Origin: Aureobasidium sp. EXF-3400
Taxonomy: Eukaryota; Ascomycota; Dothideomycetes; Dothideales; Saccotheciaceae
Reading direction: 5' to 3'
NCBI GenBank assembly: GCA_024195585.1
Contig: SWBL01000229.1
Location: 20,060 to 84,059, forward strand
Length of the DNA stretch: 64,000 bases
Position numbers and translations under genes: made by a program. Positions 10,196 to 20,882 of the stretch are shown one piece after another (within the stretch, counting starts at the first letter, position 1; each line of letters starts with the position of its first letter). Below the pieces are notes generated by a model that made no database searches, was not told the DNA's origin, and worked only from the letters and a program-made list of their open reading frames with translations.

Positions 10196-10985
10196 ATGAC
10201 GCCGTCGTCTTCAAAGCACAAGCGACAATCGTCATCCGTGTATCGCTCATCTCTGGCTGCAAACAAAACCGAAGTCAAGATTCATGTTTATGACCTATTA
10301 CCAGTCAGACTATCGCGCTGTTGCACTTCCCAGCTGGACTAACGAAATCTAGCCCGGTCGTCTCTCCAACATCCTCTGGCACATTGGCGGTTCCCTCCTA
10401 CATACCGGTGTAGTCATCAACGAACGAGAGTACGCATATGGCGGCCACGATCGCAAAGGTGTGAGCGGAGTATACTGGACAAAACCGAAACTCGAACCCC
10501 CGGGCGGTACCTTTCGCTGCGAAATCATCCATGGCTTCACCGTACTTTCCCAAGAAGAGATCACAGATATAATCAATGACGCTTCGAGAGTGTTTCAAGG
10601 CACACGATACAATCTACTCAGCAACAACTGCAACCACTTTTCCTCATACCTCTGCGAGAGACTGACCGGTAGACCGGGACCTACGTGGCTGAATCGAGCT
10701 GCTAGCGTTGGTCTTGCATTGCCATGCGTCGTTCCCAAAGAGTGGATCACGCCGCCCGACCACGAGACCGCCGATGGAGAATTGGTTGATGAGGAAGAGG
10801 AAGAACACGATGACGATGAGACAGCGGCCATGCTGCCTCGCGACAAAAGGAGGAAACGCGACAAGGTTAGCAACCAGCGCATTACTTCCAGAGACAAGAC
10901 ACCACCACCGCGAGTCGTCAACGTCAAGGACTCGAGTGGTAGAGAAATGCCTGCCAGCGAAAGAGCACCGATGCCTAAGAGATGA
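10196..10985 (+). CDS. PPPDE (DeSI-like) thiol peptidase
   Basis: PPPDE/DUF862 papain-fold cysteine proteases; characterised members act as deSUMOylating or deubiquitinating isopeptidases. Exons 10196-10303 and 10353-10985; 49-base intron (GTCAGA donor, CTAAC branch, CTAG acceptor); 246 residues. The join restores VYDLLPPGRLSNILWHIGGS and LLHTGVVINEREYAYGG, whose first HTGV histidine is the expected catalytic His. The nucleophile Cys is in LLSNNCNHFSSYLCERL at about residue 110. The last 80 residues are acidic then basic and low in complexity, with a possible nuclear signal (DKRRKRDK). The GTC donor is non-ideal, but without the intron the frame hits a stop at once. Divergent from the acidic protein gene. 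Confidence 0.88.
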
Positions 10986-11548
10986 AGGTGCCTAGCTTGG
11001 TAAAGCAGAACAATCAACAGAAAGTCCTCATGATGCCTACATTCACACCAGGACTTATGCATACCTACACTTGCAAGCTTGCATACAGAGCATACAACGT
11101 GGTAACCCGGCCAGACATGCAGCATCACCTGACCAAATTATACCAGACAGGCGAGGAAAATTGGCAGATTACTGTGGATCATGAGATTTGATGAGAGAAC
11201 AAGGGAACAGAAGATGGCACTGCGCTATGGGGGTCGACAAGGCAGCATCTTGGGGGAAAGACAGATTGATTTCCCATCAAAGTGGGTCTGAAGAGTGGTA
11301 TTCTAATGCTTTGACGTGACAACATAAAACTTTAGCAAAGCTCATCGAGGTGTGTCTCTCGTTTTGCCGCCCATGAATAGCAAAAACTGCAGCCTCTTCT
11401 TCCGTGAAAACGCTACCAAAAAGCCGTTAAAGGTGTCCTCCAAGTCTGATTCATTCCGAATCTTTTGCATTGCTTTGCGAAAGAACAACTTCCCGATGCA
11501 ACCATATCTTTTGAGAGCGCAGAAACCCATGCTGAACAGTTCGATCAT
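10986..11548. other. Intergenic, convergent 3' ends
   Basis: 560 bases between the PPPDE gene and the SNF5-family gene, both ending here. I see no gene or repeat in it. Confidence 0.5.
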
Positions 11549-13835
11549 CTACCTCATAGGGGCAGGACTAGCACCCGCAGCAGCGGCAGCAGCAGCCTCA
11601 GCAGCCAATCTCCTCTCGCGATACTTTCTACCATTGATGATGTTCTGCAAGCGCTTTCTCTCACGTGGATCAGTGACCTTAGTCCAATCCAAGTCTTCGC
11701 CTTCAACAGCGTAGTCCTCAAACATGCTGGGACCACCTCCGCGAACTGTGGCTGCGTATGCGTCTGGCAAGTCTGAGAGTTGGTGGCGGAGGTGTGGACT
11801 GCCATTGAGGCCGTTCTGTGAGGCTTGCATAGAGAGTTGACGGTGGGGGTTGGGGATAAAGCCCGATGGGGTGTGGGGGAGGGGTTCGTGGTGGTGGGAG
11901 TGTGATGGTGGTTCGGGTCTGAGAGGGTTGGAGTTAGCAAGGTGTTTGTGAAGAAGACAGGGGGAGGGCCAGATGGCAGAGGCTTACCTGCTGGGCTTGG
12001 GCTGTTCGATCAGGTAGAGATCCTTGGCCCAGGGTGGTAGACGCTTGTCACGTTCGTAGAGAAGACCGCAGTTGTTGCAGAGTGACTGGAAAAGCTTGTT
12101 AGCGTTGTGTGATATGCACTCAGGGGTTGTAGACACTTACTCTAGGTCCGTTGGGTCCGTCGCGAACAGCCCAAACAGCGCTTCCACCGATACGACAGTG
12201 AGTGCACTGCCAGACGGGACGCTCCGACTCTGTCAACTTGCCCTGCTCACCACCAAAGGCAGCAGTGAAGTCAGGTGTCTCGCGGCCAGTAGGACTGAGA
12301 CTGCGGAAACGCCTCTTCTTCTTGCTTCTTTCGCCTCTGCCCATTCTCTCCTCATCACCAGCACCAGCCTGAGCACCAAAGTAGTCGTTGGCTAACGCAG
12401 GTGGTGGTGCGAATCCAGCTGTGGCGCGTGCGGCCATCTCACGTCTCTGTCTGCGGATCTGGCGTTCGCGGTCACCTTCGCGCTTTTCAATTTCATCCTT
12501 GCTCAACACTTCGACATGTGGTTGCCATTCAGCTCCGAGATCATCGTTGTCGAAACGCCAGCCAGCGGCTTCTCCTATCGCCAATGCGCCATCACCGTGG
12601 ACTTCGGCAGCTTCGTTGTCGATGTTACCCCAGGCATCAACACCACTGCCAATAACACCAAGCAGAGTGCCGTTGTTCTCGCAGTACTCTTTCTTCAGCT
12701 TCAGGACAGCTTCGTATATGGCGTGGGCGAGCGCGGGCACCCATTCTCCCGAGAGACCTAGGTCGGCGCATGTCTGTTTGGCGAAGATTTCCGGGAAGCC
12801 AGCTGGGTGCATGAGTGACCACTCGAACTTGTCGGTATAAAGTCTATTCTGGAGGTTCATGGAAAGCGAGATGATGCAGCGGTAGGCGTCGTCAGGGTTG
12901 TGGACGGAGGAGGGCGGTAGAGGTTGAGCAACGGCGGAGACATTAGCGTCGTTGGGCAAGGGTGTTTGGGCGACATTAGGAGTGTTGACACCATTCGTCT
13001 GTGGTTGTTGAACGGATGGCGTGTGTGCGAAGGGTGTGGAAGAGACCTCGCGTGATAGAGGAGCGCGTGTCGAGATGTTGCGGGCCTCGGCGGTCGAGGT
13101 GGGGTTGAATAGAGGGTGCATGACCACAGCAGCATGCTCTTCTAGTTGTGTGCGGATCTGCTGAGAGACCTGCAGCGCCAGGGCAGGACGGCGTTCCAAG
13201 GGGAAGTCCAACTCGTCGACAAAGACCTTGGCAAACTGATCGGGTGTCATGAGAGACTCGTGCAGGTTCCAGAGGAAACTATCCTTGATGCGGAACTCTG
13301 GAGTCATGTCGGGAGCCTTATAAGCCGGCGAGTTCTCATCAACTCCGAGCTCGCGAGCATTGTTAGGCTTGGGGAGAGGAGCCTCTGGTTGGAAAGGGTT
13401 GACACTCAAGTCGATGCGTATGGGAACGAGGTTGAGAGGGAGTTGTGCTTGCAGCATGGCCTGTCTTTCTGTCATAGCCTTCTTGGGCTTGCCCATCCAC
13501 TCGCGCCAGATACCCTGAACGTCGACGGAACTCGTCAGTTCAGTTGACTGCACGGCTCCTGTGGTGACGGCGGTCTGAGATTCGTTTAGGCGCAGACTGC
13601 GCAGACCGGTGGGTCGGCGGGGCGCATCGCTGTCATCGACCAGACTGTCGTTCTCGAGGTCCTCGGAGTAGTTGATGGCGGTAGTACCGCGCTTGGTCGT
13701 GCGCAGAGGAGCGAGGGCATTTGGTGGTTGGATGGCTGGTGTGAGCAGCGAGTTTTGGTATGTGCGGACGCGCGGGGCGAAACTCGAGACAAAAGCCTGC
13801 GGACTCTCGGTCCTCGACAAGGAGAAAGCCGACAT
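11549..13835 (-). CDS. SNF5/SMARCB1-family chromatin remodeller subunit with GATA-type finger
   Basis: Core subunit of SWI/SNF (Snf5) or RSC (Sfh1). Exons 13835-12141, 12085-11988, 11918-11549; introns of 55 and 69 bases, both GTAAG donors; 720 residues. The start MSAFSLSRTESPQAFVSSFA, the first SNF5 repeat (about 140-240, with FLWNLHESLMTPDQFA and FVDELDFP) and the second (about 315-385, with DKFEWSLMHPAGFPEIFAKQ) define the family. The first splice junction completes a C-x2-C-x20-C-x2-C finger: CTHC, then AVRDGPNGPRSL, then CNNCGLLYERD. The C-terminus is basic then poly-alanine. GATA-like fingers on SNF5 proteins are a fungal feature. Whether it is Snf5 or Sfh1 cannot be settled here. Confidence 0.88.
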
Positions 13836-14255
13836 GATGTCGTTGGTATAGTGTCGTGTTGGCTGTGGGGAGGAGTAACAGGCCAGTCGTGGTGCGTTTT
13901 GTCGTGTCGCGTCTCAAGGCATGCGCGGAGCGTCGCTTTCACTCAAAATCGCGCTTAATTCATCCAGATGTGTTTGCGACTGTAATCATCCAGTTCAATT
14001 CACTTTGTATTCACTCGGTGTGTGCTTTTGAGACGCGAACAATAAACTTGGACATCTCCACCAAGGGATCTGTCAAGCCTCCGAGTTGCGACGCGGACTC
14101 GCGAACTTCCGCTCCATCATCACGTGCCATGCAACTCCCCCATACGACAGTCATACCATCATCATCACTTTCTTCTATACCAACCTCTGTGCACCAGCTA
14201 CAGCTACTTTTGACCTTATATACGCCGCCCAACTCAAATACTCTAGCTACCCAAC
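13836..14255. promoter_or_regulatory. Divergent promoter of the SNF5-family gene and CPD1
   Basis: 420 bases between two divergent start codons. It is C/T-rich on the plus strand close to CPD1. No specific element can be named. Confidence 0.4.
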
Positions 14256-14962
14256 ATGCCTGGTGCATCTCTCTGGATCATCCCACCCAAGGATAGCTCT
14301 TTCTCACAAGCTCTTCAAACTCTCATCTCAAAGACTATACCCCCTCATTTCCCTCAAACAAAAACCCACGACTTTATTCCTCATGTTACTATAACCTCAA
14401 ACATCGATCAGTCACTCTATGGCTCTGATCCTCAAGCTTGGCTGAGTGATTTGCATCTACCTTCTGGAGACCAGCATGACCCTGTCTTTGTAACGCTCGA
14501 TGTCCTGGAAGCTGGCGATGCCTTCGTCAAGAAGCTGACGATGCGAGCTGGGAAGACCGCTCAGTTGCTGCATTTGGCTTCTGCTTGTCGTGCAGAGGCT
14601 GTTGAAGGTGGTGACCAAGAGAAGGCCGAGAAATGGGCTCATGATGAATACCTGCCTCACCTGTCTCTGATGTAGTGAGTTTTCCAATTGTCCCTTTGAC
14701 TGACCGACAAAGATGCTGAGACCTGCTCAGCGCCGACTTGCCCAAGTCCGAGGTAGAGAAGCTCGTTTCCGAAATCCAGGAAGACTGTCGTAAGGCTGGT
14801 CGTAGCATTGAAGCTCATGATGATGGTACAATTGCCAATGGAGGCAGCATTGTCTTGGTTGACACAAGCAAACCCATTGATCAATGGAAGCCCATCGCCA
14901 TAAGAGCTCTGCCTTATATTCGATGGGAGTGGCCATGGTCAAAGTCAAGATTTGATGATTAA
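14256..14962 (+). CDS. CPD1: 2',3'-cyclic-nucleotide 3'-phosphodiesterase (Cpd1)
   Basis: 2H-superfamily phosphodiesterase that opens ADP-ribose 1'',2''-cyclic phosphate, a by-product of tRNA splicing. Exons 14256-14674 and 14731-14962; 56-base intron (GTGAGT donor, CTCAG acceptor); 216 residues. Both H-x-T/S catalytic motifs are present: FIPHVTITS at about residue 44 and YLPHLSLMY at about 134. The second ends exactly at the intron, and the join gives LMYADLPKSEVE. The start MPGASLWIIPP matches the family. A GTIANGGSIVLVDTS-type strand and the WEWP ending close the fold. Confidence 0.9.
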
Positions 14963-15296
14963 TGTATCTCATTTTCGCTAGCAATTAATACAACATGCTC
15001 GGCGGAAGCAGGCGGTCAGAAGACACTCTAATCAATGAAGAAATTAACCATAACAAGAATAATGAAACATCGCTCCGGATCGTCCAAGATCCCTGCTCCA
15101 TCTACAAATCATTCTTTTGTGTATGCGGATCACCTTCAATCTTTTCTCCTGCCCGTCTTGACATCAGGTCTACGGGCTTTCACAGAACCGTTGTTGATAC
15201 ATATGCCGTTCAGGACATTTGAAGTAGGTGGTGATAAGCGTCCAGCGGTGTCGGACTAGTCATACTGAGCCGTACAAATTGTTTTCGGTCGGCAAT
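14963..15296. other. Intergenic, convergent 3' ends of CPD1 and SSD1
   Basis: 334 bases of untranslated 3' sequence. Nothing recognisable. Confidence 0.45.
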
Positions 15297-18200
15297 CTAC
15301 AGGGCGTAGGGGTTGAGCGATCTGATGGTCAGGCAACTGCAACTCGAATTAGTATTTTGTATCAATGTCGAGTGTTTTATGGAACTTACGGTGGGCTCTT
15401 GGTCATGTCCGTCTTAAGGATGACCGGCACTCTCGACATCTCTCTGACGTCCTGGATGTAGTTGCCATCTGACTCGCGGAGGCTGAACAGCTTCAGGTAC
15501 TTATCCTTGTTGCTGAGCTTGGCCTCGGGCGTGGTGTGAAGGACCTTGGAGTCCGACTTGGTGCGCTGAGGACCTTGCTTCGAAGAGATGCCATTGCGAG
15601 TGGGCGATGGGGGCATGCTCTGAGTGTTGCGGTCTGCGTTGAGGGATACACCTGCAGTCTGCTCGGTAATCTCAGAAACAGCATCGTCATCATCGTCGAA
15701 GAGAGCATCAGCGTCGTCGGTAGAGATAGTTGCGGTCTCCATCTGCTTGCGTTGGGCCTCTTCCTCCTTGGCGCGACTTGCGGCAGAGTCACGGGCAGCG
15801 GCGGCTGCAGACCAGTTGTTAGCTCGGCTGGCCTTGGGCTTCTCGTCTTCAGGAACGAAGGCAGAAGATGGGACGCCCTTCTCCCAGTAAAGCTCAAGCA
15901 GACGCTTGTTCTTGTCAAACTCGGCCTTCTTGAGAGGAAGCTGGTCACAGTGGACACGCTTCTCGAAACCGTACTCGGGAATCAAGACATCAAAGGCTGA
16001 CTCGTAGACGCAAAGGACAATACCCTCGCTGATCAAATCGCCTCCGAGCTCTTGACTCTTTCTGTCGAGCGCACGGCAAGACTCGATGTGCACGCTCTGT
16101 TCTTGCGCGGCGTAAGCCGAATCCTTCTTCGTGTTTGCAGTCTCGGCAGTCTTTGCCAGAGCCTCAACGTCCTCGGTGAAATCGACGGCACCATTGGTGA
16201 GAACGTGCTCGAGCTGACGGTGAACAACAATGTCTGCATAGCGGCGCGAAGGGTTTGTGAAGTGGGTGTACAAGGGCAAGTTGAGTGCGTAGTGCGAGTA
16301 TTGGTCGACGGGTGCCTTGGAAGGGATAAAGTACTTCGCACGACGCATAGCCTTGATCAGAAGGGTCTCGACACCCTTGCGAACATCGGCATCTTCGATC
16401 TGGAAAAGGCTGTTTTGCAGGGCGCCACTGCTGGATGTGTCCACATCGACACCAATGTTGGCCATGCGCTCGCTCAAAGTGACCAAGCGACGGGGGTTGG
16501 GAGGTGCCTGTTTGCGCAACAAAGCCTTCTCGGGCAAGCCAGCGAAGATCTTCTGGGCGACAAAGGAGTTGGTCTTGTGGCTCAGCTCCTCGATCAGCTC
16601 GTGAGCAGGCGAGGAGTCGAAGATGTTGTGCTCTACTGGCACATTCTCGTCATCAAGCTGGTAGATCAAACGAAGGGGTTGGTTGTTGGTGGTGCCATCA
16701 CCAAATCTGGCTTGACGAAGCTTCTGAGAGATGCTGTGAAGCTGCTCAATCTGGCTTGCACGCTCTTCACCAAGACCGGAGTGTCCCTGTCCGTTGACGA
16801 TGCTGTCAACCTGGTCGTAAGAGACCATTCCAGTGCTCTTGATGATAGCCTTGCCGATCCAGGTATCCTCATCAAGGACGCGTCCAGTATCGGGGTTGAT
16901 CTTGAACACTACACTGACAGTGTACCTCTCTTCACCAGGGCTCAGAGAGCAAATCTCGGAGCTGATTTTGGGAGGAAGCATCTTGACGGTACGGTTCATC
17001 AGATAGACACCGCTACCGCGCTTCTTGGCCTCGCGATCAACCATAGATGAAGGCTTGACGAAGTGGGAAATGTCAGCAACGTGAACACCAATCTCAACAT
17101 GACCATCGCTAAGGGTCTTGAAATGGATTGCGTCGTCAAGTTCCTCGCTTCCGTTGGGGTCGATGGTGAAGGTTTGCTCGTTGCGGAAGTCACGGCGTGA
17201 CTCCAGAGCGGCCTCGCCATCCTTGGCGACAGACCAGTCTTCGTAGCCGACGTTCTTGAGGACTGCATCAGAGAAGTCGTCGGGACCGAAGTTGTTGTCA
17301 CGCAGAAGGGCGTCGGTCTCCACCTTAAGATCACCGGCATCACCAAGCTGCTCGACGAGTGTACCGAAGGGGTGCAGGGAGGTGATAGGCCAGCGCTTGA
17401 TGCACGCGACGAAGATCTTGTTAGCGTAGTCCTGGTGCTTTTCGACGAAGTCCTTGGGTGCCTGCTCTGTAGGAATAGCGATCAGAGGCACACGCTTATC
17501 AGTAGGCTTGAACCAGACAATCTTGGGTCTGTCCTGCTGTCTGTCGGGTTGGTTGTTGCGTTGGTTTCCACCATCGCGACCTTGACGCTCAGCCTCCTGT
17601 CTTTCCTTGGTGGCTTGACTGCTGGGACGGAGAAGACCGAGAGTACCAGAGAACATCTGACCGGCAACACGCTCGATGACGGCCACAATATGACCGGCGT
17701 AGAGAGGCTTCTGCTCATCGTTGATCTCATCCTCCTCCATAAGGAGCAAGCTCTGACCCTCGACCTCGACATCATCGTTCTTCTTCTGGGTGGGACGTTG
17801 CTTCAAGCTACCACGTCTACGGATACCTCCTTCAGCAGCTGAGGATTCTGGCTGAGTGGTGGCGTCGTTGACAGCGGTCATGGACGTACCGCGGCTATCG
17901 GTCATGTCCTTGCGCTTCTTCTTCTCTTCCTTTTCGCGCTTCTGACCCCAGACTTCATCGACATCAAGAAGTTCGACGGCAACAAGATCACCCTCCAAAG
18001 CACGGTTACGGTCCTTGCTACCACAGATGAAGATGTCGGCGTCGAGGTCGTTGGTGGTGACATATGCGTCGCTTCTGTTCTTCTTGTTGACACGGAGGAT
18101 GCCTGCAACGAGTTGACCGTCGCCGAGCAGAGCAGGGAGAGTAGCCTGGGGAAGGTAGGGAGTGAACAGAGTCTTGCGCTGCTGCTGTTGCTGCTGCATG

Positions 18201-19489
18201 GTCATCTGCTGACCACCTTGCTGTCCTTGCAGACCAGCAATCGGGGGCTGAAGTCCAGCAGCCTGGTAAGCCTGGATCTGAGCGAGCTGCAGGGCATTCA
18301 AGCCCTGAGTAGCGAACATGTTCGGCTGCATGAGAACCTGACCCTGAGGAAGCTGAACAAGCTGGGGCTGTTGAGGGAATTGGAAGTTGCTAATCGAGCT
18401 GATCGACTGGCTGTTAACGGAGCCGCGCTGACGGTGACCAGGCTGGAAAGGCTGGGCTCCGGCATGCTGGTTCATCTGGAAGTTACCCATGTTGGTAGCA
18501 TGCTGCTCCTGGATGGTGGGCTGCTGCTGACGCCAGTTGCCATCGAAGTTGCGTGATTGGGTTCTTCCGTGTCCCTGGCTGCCACGACGTTCAGGAACAT
18601 TGTTATTGTTAATCTCACCAGGAGGTGGGAACTGGAAGGCTGGACCGCCTCGCTGGGTTCTCTGGTTACCAACAGCAAGACTCTGACTGCGTCCGTGTCC
18701 ACCACGACCAGAGTTACGTGCAGAGAAGTTGTTAGCAGGGGGTGGCATGTCGTTGTTAGCATTACCGGGGCTCACAGAGCGATCGGGTGTGGCGCCGGCA
18801 GCACCGGGAACAGGGAATTGGAAGCCTGACTGCTTGCGTTTCTGCTCAGCAATCTCGGCAGCCTTCTTCGCCTCGGGCAGGGCGAGCGAATGTCTTCTGC
18901 TGTGACCACTGCCGCCACTGACCGAACCACTGTTGCGGGGTCTGGGGTTGACATTCTCAGACTTTGCACCGGGGAAACTGAACTCGCCAAATGTACCAGA
19001 AGTGCCGGCGGATGGAGCGGGTGGGGGGCCCATAGTCATGTTGGGCATGGCGGACTGATTGCGGCGGTGGCCTGCGGGTGGACCCATGGAACCAGGCAGC
19101 TGTAGATGCTGCTGCTGCTGTTGCTGTTGTTGTTGAGGGAATTGGAATGCATTGTTGTTGGGGATTTGGCCTTGCATCTGGGCGAAGGCTTGGTTGGGGA
19201 GTTGTTGCTGGGGTTGGATCATGCCCAGGTTGACATACTGTTGATGAGTTGCGGCAATCTGCTGCTGTTGCTGTTGAAGGAGTTCAATCTGCTGAGCGAG
19301 AGCGAGTTGCTCCACTGCGAGATTGTTAGCAAAGCCATTGCGACGGACGAGCGCAGTGGTGGCGCTCGGTGCAGGATGGGAGGACAACGTACTCATCAGG
19401 GGGGTGAGCTCAGAAGGGCTACGTCTGTGTGCGATGTGGAAGCGACGACCGCCAGGGCCGGAGGGGCCATTCTGTCCGTGTTGATCCAT
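15297..19489 (-). CDS. SSD1: Ssd1, RNase II-like RNA-binding translational repressor
   Basis: Fungal mRNA-binding protein that represses cell-wall mRNAs and acts downstream of the Cbk1/RAM kinase. Exons 19489-15390 and 15336-15297; the 53-base intron (GTAAGT, TACTAAT branch, GCAG) adds a 13-residue tail ending CLTIRSLNPYAL; 1379 residues. Residues 1-440 are Gln/Asn/Pro-rich, with poly-Q runs and basic HRR/SRR motifs that look like kinase or RNA-binding sites. Cold-shock-like domains follow, then the RNB domain from about 740. The RNB active site reads IDPNGSEELDDAIH: one of the four conserved aspartates is Glu, as expected for the pseudonuclease Ssd1 rather than Dis3/Rrp44. The 5' flank is long and may hold a leader intron (about 19596-19659). 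Confidence 0.96.
19107..19135 (-). repeat. CAG/CAA trinucleotide run coding for polyglutamine in SSD1
   Basis: Plus-strand CTG/TTG repeat within the SSD1 N-terminal region, read as about nine consecutive Gln on the minus strand. Mixed CAG/CAA codons suggest selection on the residue rather than recent slippage. A second shorter run lies near 19258-19280. Confidence 0.8.
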
Positions 19490-20882
19490 TGTCGCTGGAT
19501 CGAGAAGGTGTATGGGCGGCGTGGAAGGATGGGCGGAAGGATGTCAGACGACAGTGGTGGGGGTAGGTGACAGAAGCTTGATGATGCTAGGCTATCTGCA
19601 GGACAGGCGTCAGAGATGAGTGCGGGCGCGACGAGATGATGCGGATAGAAGCCAAGTACCTGACACACGAGAGGGAATGGTAGTTTAGAGTGCTGGACAG
19701 CTAAACTTGGTGATGTGGACCTCGAAGCTAGCGCAAAAGCTATGACAACGACGACGACGACGACTCAAGTAGACTCTGTTAGTGTAGGTGGCAATGAATC
19801 AGGTAGAGTTGAGATGCCAGATGATGAACTGCTTCTAAAGAAGGGCGAGGGGCCACAAGCAAGATGATGGTATAGAGTGTAAGTTTGTGTTGTGAGTGTT
19901 GGTCGAAAAGACTGGTGAAGCCTATGGAGGGCTTTCGGCTGACGAGCAGAGGTCGTGCTTTCCCCAAAAGCAAGAAGCGTTGGGCGGGAGGGATCAAGGA
20001 GTCTTTTTCACTTGCACGTCTCGAAATGATTGAAGAGACGGGCGAAGGCAGTAGCAGTGTGTTACGAAAAAGGAAGGAAGGGTGGGAGGAAGGAGGGCAG
20101 AGAGAGAGGTAGATATGGATCCAGAAAAAGCACAAGGAGAAAGGCGGGAGGTGGTGTTGGACGTGGAGAGGGCTACCAACTGCGTCATGCAATTCGTGGA
20201 CAGCTGGACAAAGACGTGCCCTTTTGCGGGCTTTCCATCTATCTACAACACTTTGAGCACTATAATCGTTGTGCGTTCCATCTGCTCGGGCTACACATCA
20301 ATCGCTCAATCAATCGACATGCCGTCCTTCATTTAAGAGCAAGCAGCCAATACTCGCTGTCCAACATGCAGTATGTAGAGCTATCCTGCCAAGCATGGTC
20401 GGATACAAGGCCGTTTACAAAGCAGGATTACGCGACAAGATCTTTGTTAAACCTGTTGGACTACCGAAGGACAATAATAGCTAGGTGGATCGGTCGTATT
20501 GCCCGCATATTGTCTATCGTCTCATGCTCTGATGCAGTCCCCAGTGCTACCCCCCTGTCTCTTTTCAAGCATGGCTCAGATTGACATGAAGTTGAGAGAG
20601 GCAGCTTGAAGCTCTTCAATTCTTGGTTCGATCCCGCTTCGGAATTCGGCCTGCCGAACCCTAAAGCTGGAGCAAAGCCGTCACTTGGACTGCTTGTGAA
20701 CTTTTGATGCTTTGACCGGAATCTGTTTTCGCGCTGGATTGGGGTACTCTCCATTGAGCATGCCAACTGCTGGAACATAACCTCGCTTTCTCGCTCTGTG
20801 CTCCAGCTTCGAGTTCTACACCCAATCACCGCCATCTGGTTTTGACGCTCGTTTTGCAGCCTTTCCGGACCCGTATACTTTG
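19490..20882. promoter_or_regulatory. Long divergent SSD1/GLE1 intergenic region
   Basis: 1.4 kb. A short (ACG)n tract sits near 19746-19762. A possible SSD1 leader intron spans 19659 to 19596 on the minus strand (GTACTT donor, TCTGACG branch, TGCAG acceptor). No protein-coding exon seen. Confidence 0.4.

Noticed and set aside
20615..20650. tRNA T-arm-like GGTTCGATCCC
   Set aside because: The 60 bases upstream contain no D-arm, anticodon stem or matching acceptor, so no tRNA can be folded.
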